DNA of 64,000 nt from Hetaerina americana (Eukaryota > Arthropoda > Insecta > Odonata > Calopterygidae). The stretch lies in the NCBI GenBank assembly GCA_022747635.1, contig JAKTNV010000649.1:23313-87312 (forward strand), written 5' to 3'. The first letter of the stretch is position 1, and every line of letters begins with the position of its first letter. Below are positions 54,678 through 64,000 of the stretch, piece by piece. The notes under the pieces were generated by a model. The model had not been told where the DNA came from. It searched no databases and saw nothing but the letters and a program-made list of their open reading frames with translations. The translations under genes and the position numbers were made by a program.

Positions 54678-56306
54678 ATGCCTTACGATAGGAAGGCAAC
54701 TCTAATAATAAGTCTAAATGACTTAAAAGAAAGTGCTACCGCCCTAGAGGTCCATCGGTTCATCGGTGTCGAGCTCGGGCTTAAGTTGGAAGATTTAGTG
54801 GCCATACAATTTGGAATTACAAGAAAATCCATTTATGTGAAACTTATAAACGAAGAATTAGTTGAAAATCTTTTGAGGTCGAAAGGGGGGCCAGTTGACT
54901 TCCCATCAGTAGCCGAAAAGCGTGGAACGGCGACGTTGGAGTCAGCGTCTAGCAGGGCAAGCTTTGTTAAGGTGGTGGGGCTCCCCCCAGAAATCCCAAA
55001 ATTCGAGGTGGAGACGGAATTAGGCAAATATGGAAGAGTGGTATCATACGCGGTAAACAAATGGATAGGCCCTGGGCTATACCCGATCAGCACTGGAACG
55101 CGGAATGTGAAAATGTATTTAAAGTCCCCGATTCCGTCATATATCCCGATAGCTGGTCACAGGGCGGTCATACACTACGAGGGACAACAGCAAACGTGCT
55201 CGAGATGCGGAAGCACAAACCATCTGCGATTGAATTGCACAATGCCAACCACAATCACGGCGTACGCCGACGCACTGAGGGGGAAAAAGCAAGCGGCAGA
55301 AGAGGAGGCGGTGCTGCCGACGAGAATGGAAGAGGACCGAGGAGTGGAGGAGATTCCCTTGGAGCAGGAGGAGGAGGTCAACCCAAGGATGAGGGTAGAG
55401 AAACGCAGGGAGAAGGAAGGACCAACCTACCACCCAGGAACGTCGAGCGAGGAAGACGTCGCCGGAAACGACGCTATTGCCGAGGGAGCGGGAAACGGGA
55501 GAAAGAGGAGGAAAGGGTCGAACACGAGAGGGCGGGGGAAAAGGATATCGATAGACGTAGCCCGTGGAAAGGAAACGGAGAGATCAACCATCACGAGGGA
55601 GGAAAGGTGTGATCCCTGTGCAGATCAGAGTAAGATTCAAGAGGGGAATAATGGGGGAGGAATCAAAATGGCCGTAGCAGTAGAAGAAGAATCAAAAGAA
55701 ACCGGAGAACCCGATTCAATCGAGGGCGGTGATCGACGGCTTGCGGGGGAAGACAAGAAATTGGTCATGGCGCAAGAGAAGCAAATAGGAAGAAATCTAG
55801 ACATGGTAACCCCTTTTAGCGACAAGGGTCTCGGGAAAGGGTTATCTGTGACGTTACGCGAAGGGGAGGGCAAACAGCATGAGGAAGAGGCTGAGGAGCG
55901 GAGGAGGGAAGAAGACCCGGAGGACAACGCGTCGACCAGCGGTCACCCCTGGAGGGAGGTGGAGGGACGTCGGAAGCGCGGTGGTGGCGAGGATGACAGC
56001 GGGAGGAAGTTTGGGCTCGGCGGGGACGAGAGCGAGGACTCCGACGCCAAGGACAACGGGAGCAGCGACACCGGGGACCAGGACGAGGCCCCGAGGAGAT
56101 CCGGGAGAGGGGGCAAGGCGGAAACGACCGAGCAGAGACAGAAGACGAAGAAGAAGGACAAAGGAAAGAACAGCCTAAGCGTCGGACTCCAGGAGATAGC
56201 GGTGAGGTACGCATATATGAAGGAAGCCAAATGGAAAAGGGATGCAAAAAATACAGGGAATGATAAGGGGAAGCAAATGGGAACCCCGAATCCGGAATCC
56301 CAATGA
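54678..56306 (+). CDS. Retrotransposon ORF1, copy 3
   Basis: 542 aa, identical in translation to copy 1, with an intact CCHC knuckle. Confidence 0.85.
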   Translation: MPYDRKATLIISLNDLKESATALEVHRFIGVELGLKLEDLVAIQFGITRKSIYVKLINEELVENLLRSKGGPVDFPSVAEKRGTATLESASSRASFVKVVGLPPEIPKFEVETELGKYGRVVSYAVNKWIGPGLYPISTGTRNVKMYLKSPIPSYIPIAGHRAVIHYEGQQQTCSRCGSTNHLRLNCTMPTTITAYADALRGKKQAAEEEAVLPTRMEEDRGVEEIPLEQEEEVNPRMRVEKRREKEGPTYHPGTSSEEDVAGNDAIAEGAGNGRKRRKGSNTRGRGKRISIDVARGKETERSTITREERCDPCADQSKIQEGNNGGGIKMAVAVEEESKETGEPDSIEGGDRRLAGEDKKLVMAQEKQIGRNLDMVTPFSDKGLGKGLSVTLREGEGKQHEEEAEERRREEDPEDNASTSGHPWREVEGRRKRGGGEDDSGRKFGLGGDESEDSDAKDNGSSDTGDQDEAPRRSGRGGKAETTEQRQKTKKKDKGKNSLSVGLQEIAVRYAYMKEAKWKRDAKNTGNDKGKQMGTPNPESQ

Positions 56307-59300
56307 ATTACACATTGAACCCAAAATTGAGAATAGGCACGCTTAATGTATGTGGGGTTACAAGTAAAAACAGAATAGAAAAAGTATTCGACCTATTTAA
56401 AAGAGAAGACCTGGACATCCTACTATTGCAAGAGGTCATGGTGAGTGTACATTGGGAAACGGGCCCGGCGGAGATCTATATAAACAACCAAGAGCGGGAA
56501 AGAGGCACTGCGATCATGTTAAAAAGAAACATCACCGGAGAAAAAATGACAATGCTACCATCCGGGAGGGCGATGGCCATGACGATCCTTGGGATAAGGA
56601 TAATAAATGTGTACGGCCCGGCCGGCACCAGGAAACTTCAGGAGAGGAGGGAATTTTACTCGCGGGACCTCCTGCCCCTGCTGAGCGACTTCCAAGGAAT
56701 GGCACTGTTAGGGGGTGATTTTAACGCAATCATAGACGAGAAAGATAGCCAAAACAACGATGGAGGAGGAGCAAAATACCCACTGTGTGGTCCCCTAAAA
56801 TCGATAGTTAAAAACCTCAGAGCCACTGACGCAAACAGATTAACAAGCACAAAAGATAACCTTCCGTACACCATCTACGGCGACAAATGGGCAACAAGGC
56901 AGGACCGCTTTTACGCATCCTACGACTTGAAAACCCATATATCCTCCTATGCGGTTCTTCCAGTGGCATGCTCCGACCACTGCGCAGTTATTATATCGGT
57001 CGATGGATCCCAAAGCAGGACGAGGCATCAGCCAAGGAAAAAGGAGTGGAGGATGAACGTCGAGCTGCTATATGAGAAAGACACCAGAGCCATACTGAAA
57101 GAAAACATCCAGCGATGGGAGGAAAGCTGGAGAGGATTGGATCCAAGCGAAAGGTGGGAAAACTCCAAAGTAAAAATAAGAAACCTTTTCGCACAACTGC
57201 ACAGGGAGAGAGCCGAAGAAATCAGGGAAACCATGGCTTTTTACAGAGAAGCGCTCGAGGAGAGCCTAAAGACGAGAGAAAGGGAACGGAGCAACTGGGG
57301 GGAGATAAAAGAACTAAAAAGGAAAATCTTCGGAATGGAAGAGGAAAGGGCGAAAATATCAACATGGCACAGAAGCAAAATATGTTTGCCAGAAGAACAT
57401 GCCTCGGTGTATTATCTGGGGAGGAGGTTAAAGGATTGCGCCAACAACTTACTCAAAAACGGCATTTTGAACGAGAACGGAACGAGGTTAAAAGAAGAGA
57501 GAGAAATCATAGAGCATGTATGCCACCATTTTGAGACTCTCCTTTCTGGGGAGGACACATCACTCAAGGAAGAGACAGAAAATCTCACGCCACTCCCCCA
57601 ACTGCCAGTGGAGGTGGCAGAGAGGATGGCGGAAAGAATCACAAGGGAGGAGTGCGAGGATGCTATGAGATGGCTCCCCAAGGGGAGGTCCCCGGGTACC
57701 GACGGTATCCCTTTTGAATTCTACGTAGAATTCTGGGAAGAGCTGAAGGATTTAATCATTCCAGCGATAGAGAACATCCTCCAAAATGGCACCCTCACCA
57801 CGACCCAAAGAGAGGGGAAAATTGTCCTAGTGCCGAAAAGAAAAGAGCCAAGGAGCCTAAATGACTACAGACCCATCACCCTCCTCAACGCCGATTACAA
57901 GGTAGTAGCTAAAATCGTTAAAACCAGACTCAACGAAGCCGTGGAAAAGATAATCGGGCCAGACCAACACATAGTAGGAAAGGGGAGGAACATTGTAACG
58001 GCGCTGACAACGATCAGAGACGCAATCGCGAGCCACGAGAGCAGGCAGGGCGCGGGCCTTAAACTGGTAGCGGTAGATATTGAGAAGGCTTTCGACAGGG
58101 TGAACATAAACCACGTATTGAACACATTAAAGAGGATGGGATTCCCCGAAAAGTTTTTGAATACAATAAAAATGTTCACGAACAACATCACGTCGAAAGT
58201 AAAATTGAGCGCGGGGGCCGAAACAAAGTCGTTCCCCGTGAGAAGATCAATCAGACAAGGCTGTCCGCTTTCGATGCTTCTGTTCTCTATATCACTGGAG
58301 CCCCTGCTACATAGTCTTCGCAGAAACATTAAAGGAATCCCGGCGGGGAACGGAAAAGTGTCCGCGGTGGCTTATGCGGACGACGTAACGATCTTCGCCC
58401 AAGATCAAGCGGAAATTCATGTAATAGGGAAATCATTAAAGGAATATGAGGAGGAAAGCGGGCAAAAAGTAAACATGGAAAAGACAAAGGCCTTGACAAT
58501 AAAAGACGCCGACTTCACCGCGACCAGTGAATGGAAAGAGGTGACCTCGATGGACATTCTGGGCATTCCATGGAGTAGGACTTCCACGGAGACGACAAAC
58601 GCAGTATGGGAAAAGGCAACGAGAATGATAAAAGGAACATTAGCGCAATTGAGAGACAGGGACCTAAACATACATCAGAAAGTCCTTGCGATAAACGCAT
58701 TGTTATTATCCAAGGCATGGTACGCCGCACTGATTTTCCCGTTGCCAGAAAAACATGGGGCTCTATTGACGAAAATAGCAACGCAATACCTTTGGGGAGG
58801 GCATTTGCTAAGAGTAGCAAAGAGCCAGGCCTGTCTACCCAAGGGGAAGGGGGGCCTAGGGCTGATCGACGTGCGGGACAAAGCCCTGGCACTCTATGCA
58901 AAGACAGTAATAAACATCCTATCCGACGACTGTCAACATTCAAAAGATCTGCTAAAGGCGGCATGGGGTGCACCAGGGCAGGATAGACTGCTGATGAAAA
59001 CTATCAGGAAAGTTAAGGACTTAGTAGAAAAGATGCCGAGAGGAGTGACAGCCACCACCAAGTGCCTTTACCGACAACTCAGAAGCGACGACAACCACCG
59101 AATCAACATCGAAAAGCACATCCTATCGGTAAATTGGAAGAGAGTGTGGAAGAACATCAACGAAATAGCCATGACCCTAAGGACAAAGAGCGTCCTATTC
59201 CTATTCGCAAACTATATAGTGACCACCCAGCAAGTGAAACAAAACATGTATCTAACAAGCAGGAACGAATGCGAATACTGTGACAAAGCCGACACACAAG

Positions 59301-59626
59301 ACCACAGGGTGTTCGAATGCACCATCTCAAGGAGGAGGTGGTGCCTAATAAAAAGAACATTTAGAGAATTAAACACCTTTGGAGAAAAGGAGATAGGAAA
59401 TAGGAATATGATGATTCTGGATTTCAACATCTTTCCCCGCGTGAAAATGGAAACAATGTGCTGGCTGATTGGACAGCACCTTCTTACGGTACACAAGTGG
59501 GTTAAAATAGATATAGAAAGTTGGTGGGAACAAGTGAAAAAAGAGAGCAAAAACCTACCGGGCCGATTACAGCCATATTGGAAGAAAGTAGAACAAATGG
59601 TAAAAAAAGAAGTCATGAAAGAATAA
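56303..59626 (+). CDS. Retrotransposon ORF2, copy 3
   Basis: 1107 aa, intact; R at residue 924. With an intact ORF1, this copy and copy 1 are the best candidates for an active element. Confidence 0.93.
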   Translation: MNYTLNPKLRIGTLNVCGVTSKNRIEKVFDLFKREDLDILLLQEVMVSVHWETGPAEIYINNQERERGTAIMLKRNITGEKMTMLPSGRAMAMTILGIRIINVYGPAGTRKLQERREFYSRDLLPLLSDFQGMALLGGDFNAIIDEKDSQNNDGGGAKYPLCGPLKSIVKNLRATDANRLTSTKDNLPYTIYGDKWATRQDRFYASYDLKTHISSYAVLPVACSDHCAVIISVDGSQSRTRHQPRKKEWRMNVELLYEKDTRAILKENIQRWEESWRGLDPSERWENSKVKIRNLFAQLHRERAEEIRETMAFYREALEESLKTRERERSNWGEIKELKRKIFGMEEERAKISTWHRSKICLPEEHASVYYLGRRLKDCANNLLKNGILNENGTRLKEEREIIEHVCHHFETLLSGEDTSLKEETENLTPLPQLPVEVAERMAERITREECEDAMRWLPKGRSPGTDGIPFEFYVEFWEELKDLIIPAIENILQNGTLTTTQREGKIVLVPKRKEPRSLNDYRPITLLNADYKVVAKIVKTRLNEAVEKIIGPDQHIVGKGRNIVTALTTIRDAIASHESRQGAGLKLVAVDIEKAFDRVNINHVLNTLKRMGFPEKFLNTIKMFTNNITSKVKLSAGAETKSFPVRRSIRQGCPLSMLLFSISLEPLLHSLRRNIKGIPAGNGKVSAVAYADDVTIFAQDQAEIHVIGKSLKEYEEESGQKVNMEKTKALTIKDADFTATSEWKEVTSMDILGIPWSRTSTETTNAVWEKATRMIKGTLAQLRDRDLNIHQKVLAINALLLSKAWYAALIFPLPEKHGALLTKIATQYLWGGHLLRVAKSQACLPKGKGGLGLIDVRDKALALYAKTVINILSDDCQHSKDLLKAAWGAPGQDRLLMKTIRKVKDLVEKMPRGVTATTKCLYRQLRSDDNHRINIEKHILSVNWKRVWKNINEIAMTLRTKSVLFLFANYIVTTQQVKQNMYLTSRNECEYCDKADTQDHRVFECTISRRRWCLIKRTFRELNTFGEKEIGNRNMMILDFNIFPRVKMETMCWLIGQHLLTVHKWVKIDIESWWEQVKKESKNLPGRLQPYWKKVEQMVKKEVMKE

Positions 59627-60109
59627 CAAGTTTAAAGAAAATTGGTCTTGGACTCAATGTAAACTGTCATGTATGCAAGGAAATATATTACCGATAACAA
59701 GTATGTGAATAAAGGGAATACGTTCAATAAATAAGAGCAGATAATAATGTAAACAATGTATCATTAATGTTTAACTGTGAAAAAAAGACGCAAAGGGGAT
59801 GTTTAAAAAAAATTTGACTATTTATAATTGGCTTGATTTCATTGTAATCATTTTGTTCCCTATAAAGGATCTTGTATTGTTAATTCAAGTAAGGAAAATG
59901 TTCCCTAAGTTATGTGACGGTGAACACTTTCCGAATGCTTATAGTTCATAAGTGGTTCATACTTATATCATCCTTTGTTTAGAATTGTTCAATTGTGAAA
60001 ATGTTCAATCTGTGGTCTTATGCACGCTTAAGATGGTGCACATGGTGTTAAATAACTATGTCTGTGAATGGAAATACATGCAATAAAAAAAAAAAAAAAA
60101 AAAAAAAAA
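59627..60109 (+). other. Retrotransposon 3' UTR and tail, copy 3
   Basis: Same 3' UTR as copy 1 followed by a run of 26 A. No gene seen. Confidence 0.8.
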
Positions 60110-60217
60110 ATACCACGCTGAATACACCGGTTCTCGTCCGATCACCGAAGTTAAGCAGCATCGGGCCCGGATAGTACTTGGATGGGTGACCGCCTGGGAA
60201 CACCGGGTGCCGTTGGC
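60110..60217 (+). pseudogene. 5S remnant (positions 11-118) after copy 3
   Basis: ATACCACG follows the tail; trailer Ta, internal control region intact. Confidence 0.93.
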
Positions 60218-60607
60218 TTTCAATATTTTTTTTCCGAAACGAACGTATTTTGAGGCATTCTCTGATGTTTTTAATTTTTTTCAAATAATTTATTTTGCAA
60301 TGCCAGACATTGCATGCGTGATTTTGAATTGGTATGTTCCCTTTTGACACCATTCCATTTCATCTAGATGCGACCAGCTCTCTTGGGGCAATGCATTGGT
60401 GCTGTAGTAACCCGTATCTCTTCCACATTTATCCAAAGTTCGTTTTGAGATGGCAAATTACCTCCGTCTCCCGCCATCATATAGTATGGTCGTGGACGGC
60501 CCGATGTATGCAAGCCGTGGGCAAGAAAATAGACGTCGTGTCGCGTCGTTGCAAGTGTTTGCGGGCTTGATATTGCTAAAATAGTTGACTCGAGAGTGGT
60601 GAAATCT

Positions 60608-60725
60608 GCCAACGGCCATACCACGCTGAATACACCGGTTCTCGTCCGATCACCGAAGTTAAGCAGCATCGGGCCCGGATAGTACTTGGATGGGTGACCG
60701 CCTGGGAACACCGGGTGCCGTTGGC
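60608..60725 (+). rRNA. 5S rRNA gene
   Basis: Leader L2, trailer Tb. Confidence 0.97.
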
Positions 60726-61114
60726 ATTAATATTTTTTTTCCGAAACGAACGTATTTTGAGGCATTCTCTGATGTTTTTAATTTTTTTCAAATAATTTAT
60801 TTTGCAATGCCAGACATTGCATGCGTGATTTTGAATTGGTATGTTCCCTTTTGACACCATTCCATTTCATCTAGATGCGACCAGCTCTCTTGGGGCAATG
60901 CATTGGTGCTGTAGTAACCCGTATCTCTTCCACATTTATCCAAAGTTCGTTTTGAGATGGCAAATTACCTCCGTCTCCCGCCATCATATAGTATGGTCGT
61001 GGACGGCCCGATGTATGCAAGCCGTGGGCAAGAAAATAGACGTCGTGTCGCGTCGTTGCAAGTGTTTGCGGGCTTGATATTGCTAAAATAGTTGACTCGA
61101 GAGTGGTGGGAATT

Positions 61115-61232
61115 GCCAACGGCCATACCACGCTGAATACACCGGTTCTCGTCCGATCACCGAAGTTAAGCAGCATCGGGCCCGGATAGTACTTGGATGG
61201 GTGACCGCCTGGGAACACCGGGTGCCGTTGGC
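61115..61232 (+). rRNA. 5S rRNA gene
   Basis: Leader L1g, trailer Ta. Confidence 0.97.
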
Positions 61233-61622
61233 TTTCAATATTTTTTTTCCGAAACGAACGTATTTTGAGGCATTCTCTGATGTTTTTAATTTTTTTCAAA
61301 TAATTTATTTTGCAATGCCAGACATTGCATGCGTGATTTTGAATTGGTATGTTCCCTTTTGACACCATTCCATTTCATCTAGATGCGACCAGCTCTCTTG
61401 GGGCAATGCATTGGTGCTGTAGTAACCCGTATCTCTTCCACATTTATCCAAAGTTCGTTTTGAGATGGCAAATTACCTCCGTCTCCCGCCATCATATAGT
61501 ATGGTCGTGGACGGCCCGATGTATGCAAGCCGTGGGCAAGAAAATAGACGTCGTGTCGCGTCGTTGCAAGTGTTTGCGGGCTTGATATTGCTAAAATAGT
61601 TGACTCGAGAGTGGTGAAATCT

Positions 61623-61740
61623 GCCAACGGCCATACCACGCTGAATACACCGGTTCTCGTCCGATCACCGAAGTTAAGCAGCATCGGGCCCGGATAGTAC
61701 TTGGATGGGTGACCGCCTGGGAACACCGGGTGCCGTTGGC
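61623..61740 (+). rRNA. 5S rRNA gene
   Basis: Leader L2, trailer Ta. Confidence 0.97.
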
Positions 61741-62130
61741 TTTCAATATTTTTTTTCCGAAACGAACGTATTTTGAGGCATTCTCTGATGTTTTTAATTT
61801 TTTTCAAATAATTTATTTTGCAATGCCAGACATTGCATGCGTGATTTTGAATTGGTATGTTCCCTTTTGACACCATTCCATTTCATCTAGATGCGACCAG
61901 CTCTCTTGGGGCAATGCATTGGTGCTGTAGTAACCCGTATCTCTTCCACATTTATCCAAAGTTCGTTTTGAGATGGCAAATTACCTCCGTCTCCCGCCAT
62001 CATATAGTATGGTCGTGGACGGCCCGATGTATGCAAGCCGTGGGCAAGAAAATAGACGTCGTGTCGCGTCGTTGCAAGTGTTTGCGGGCTTGATATTGCT
62101 AAAATAGTTGACTCGAGAGTGGTGAAATCT

Positions 62131-62248
62131 GCCAACGGCCATACCACGCTGAATACACCGGTTCTCGTCCGATCACCGAAGTTAAGCAGCATCGGGCCCG
62201 GATAGTACTTGGATGGGTGACCGCCTGGGAACACCGGGTGCCGTTGGC
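62131..62248 (+). rRNA. 5S rRNA gene
   Basis: Leader L2, trailer Tb. Confidence 0.97.
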
Positions 62249-62637
62249 ATTAATATTTTTTTTCCGAAACGAACGTATTTTGAGGCATTCTCTGATGTTT
62301 TTAATTTTTTTCAAATAATTTATTTTGCAATGCCAGACATTGCATGCGTGATTTTGAATTGGTATGTTCCCTTTTGACACCATTCCATTTCATCTAGATG
62401 CGACCAGCTCTCTTGGGGCAATGCATTGGTGCTGTAGTAACCCGTATCTCTTCCACATTTATCCAAAGTTCGTTTTGAGATGGCAAATTACCTCCGTCTC
62501 CCGCCATCATATAGTATGGTCGTGGACGGCCCGATGTATGCAAGCCGTGGGCAAGAAAATAGACGTCGTGTCGCGTCGTTGCAAGTGTTTGCGGGCTTGA
62601 TATTGCTAAAATAGTTGACTCGAGAGTGGTGGGAATT

Positions 62638-62755
62638 GCCAACGGCCATACCACGCTGAATACACCGGTTCTCGTCCGATCACCGAAGTTAAGCAGCATC
62701 GGGCCCGGATAGTACTTGGATGGGTGACCGCCTGGGAACACCGGGTGCCGTTGGC
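62638..62755 (+). rRNA. 5S rRNA gene
   Basis: Leader L1g, trailer Ta. Confidence 0.97.
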
Positions 62756-63145
62756 TTTCAATATTTTTTTTCCGAAACGAACGTATTTTGAGGCATTCTC
62801 TGATGTTTTTAATTTTTTTCAAATAATTTATTTTGCAATGCCAGACATTGCATGCGTGATTTTGAATTGGTATGTTCCCTTTTGACACCATTCCATTTCA
62901 TCTAGATGCGACCAGCTCTCTTGGGGCAATGCATTGGTGCTGTAGTAATCCGTATCTCTTCCACATTTATCCAAAGTTCGTTTTGAGATGGCAAATTACC
63001 TCCGTCTCCCGCCATCATATAGTATGGTCGTGGACGGCCCGATGTATGCAAGCCGTGGGCAAGAAAATAGACGTCGTGTCGCGTCGTTGCAAGTGTTTGC
63101 GGGCTTGATATTGCTAAAATAGTTGACTCGAGAGTGGTGGAAATT

Positions 63146-63263
63146 GCCAACGGCCATACCACGCTGAATACACCGGTTCTCGTCCGATCACCGAAGTTAA
63201 GCAGCATCGGGCCCGGATAGTACTTGGATGGGTGACCGCCTGGGAACACCGGGTGCCGTTGGC
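63146..63263 (+). rRNA. 5S rRNA gene
   Basis: Leader L1, trailer Ta; AATCCG marker upstream. Confidence 0.97.
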
Positions 63264-63650
63264 TTTCAATATTTTTTTTCCGAAACGAACGTATTTTGAG
63301 GCATTCTCTGATGTTTTTAATTTTTTTCAAATAATTTATTTTGCAATGCCAGACATTGCATGCGTGATTTTGAATTGGTATGTTCCCTTTTGACACCATT
63401 CCATTTCATCTAGATGCGACCAGCTCTCTTGGGGCAATGCATTGGTGCTGTAGTAACCCGTATCTCTTCCACATTTATCCAAAGTTCGTTTTGAGATGGC
63501 AAATTACCTCCGTCTCCCGCCATCATATAGTATGGTCGTGGACGGCCCGATGTATGCAAGCCGTGGTCAAGAAAATAGACGTGTCGCGTCGTTGCAAGTG
63601 TTTGCGGGCTTGATATTGCTAAAATAGTTGACTCGAGAGTGGTGAAATCT

Positions 63651-63768
63651 GCCAACGGCCATACCACGCTGAATACACCGGTTCTCGTCCGATCACCGAA
63701 GTTAAGCAGCATCGGGCCCGGATAGTACTTGGATGGGTGACCGCCTGGGAACACCGGGTGCCGTTGGC
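63651..63768 (+). rRNA. 5S rRNA gene
   Basis: Leader L2, short spacer with GTGGTCAAG, trailer Tb ending T5-A-TT, then TTCCTTTTGAG in the last spacer. This marker set matches the unit at 3811-4150. Confidence 0.97.
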
Positions 63769-64000
63769 ATTAATATTTTTATTCCGAAACGAACGTATTT
63801 TGAGGCATTCTCTGATGTTTTTAATTTTTTTCAAATAATTTATTTTGCAATGCCAGACATTGCATGCGTGATTTTGAATTGGTATGTTCCCTTTTGACAC
63901 CATTCCATTTCATCTAGATGCGACCAGCTCTCTTGGGGCAATGCATTGGTGCTGTAGTAACCCGTATCTCTTCCACATTTATCCAAAGTTCCTTTTGAGA

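Larger units (their letters stand above)
54462..60109 (+). mobile_element. 5S-specific non-LTR retrotransposon, full-length copy 3
   Basis: It shares the whole 5' junction of copy 1, including the four-gene cluster, and both ORFs are intact. It has the longest tail (26 A). The right flank differs: the first full gene after copy 3 is L2/Tb, after copy 1 it is L1/Ta with AATCCG. This suggests exchange within or beyond the element after duplication. Confidence 0.9.
60110..64000 (+). repeat. 5S rDNA tandem array, right block
   Basis: One remnant and seven complete genes of mixed leader and trailer types. The window ends inside a spacer. Confidence 0.97.

Overview
The window is eukaryotic and almost entirely one tandem array of 5S ribosomal RNA genes, invaded at one site by a sequence-specific non-LTR retrotransposon. 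The 118-nt 5S (perfect 9-bp helix I, internal control region at the usual positions, T-run terminator, TATA-like box near -30) is of arthropod type. An insect is most likely, but the species cannot be named from the sequence.

Layout: array 1-7885; full-length retrotransposon copy 1 at 7886-13530; array 13531-46785 with two 5'-truncated copies (T1 15563-16062, T2 41913-42092); full-length copy 2 at 46786-52425; array 52426-54461; full-length copy 3 at 54462-60109; array 60110-64000. The basic repeat is about 504-508 bp (118-nt gene plus about 390-bp spacer), always on the + strand. I count 93 uninterrupted 5S genes and 5 interrupted ones. Shorthand in the entries: leaders just before the gene are L1 (TGGTGGAAATT), L1g (TGGTGGGAATT) or L2 (TGGTGAAATCT); 3' trailers are Ta (TTTCAATAT then T run) or Tb (ATTAATAT then T run); 'short spacer' means CGT is missing from the GTCGTGTCGCG stretch; 'CGTTCCC unit' means TACGTTCCC replaces TATGTTCCC in the spacer. 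5S positions are numbered 1-118.

The retrotransposon is about 5.64 kb: a hairpin-rich 5' UTR, ORF1 (RNA-binding gag-like protein with one CCHC knuckle), ORF2 (apurinic-like endonuclease, reverse transcriptase, C-terminal CCHC), 3' UTR and poly(A). ORF1 stop and ORF2 start overlap as ATGA. Both ORFs are open in all three full-length copies. By motif it looks like the Tx1 group of the L1 superfamily, which contains the known 5S-targeting family Mutsu. Insertion is always between 5S positions 10 and 11.

The most interesting signal is at the 5' junctions. Truncated copies join directly to 5S positions 1-10/12, but every full-length copy is preceded by one complete 5S sequence (copy 2) or four (copies 1 and 3). 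In the four-gene clusters the genes are 130-132 bp apart and the 390-bp spacer is missing: each gene ends with a 12-14-nt trailer closing in 4-6 T, and the next starts exactly at 5S +1. These look like cDNA copies of unprocessed 5S transcripts, joined by reverse-transcriptase template jumping from the 5' end of the element RNA. One result is that a full-length insertion leaves an intact 5S gene upstream of itself, while a truncated insertion simply breaks the gene.

The array also shows higher-order repeats (a 2533-bp five-gene unit; a duplication offset by 16,799 bp; a tandem duplication of 7-8 units that provides an empty-site counterpart for T1) and several units with substitutions in box A of the internal promoter.
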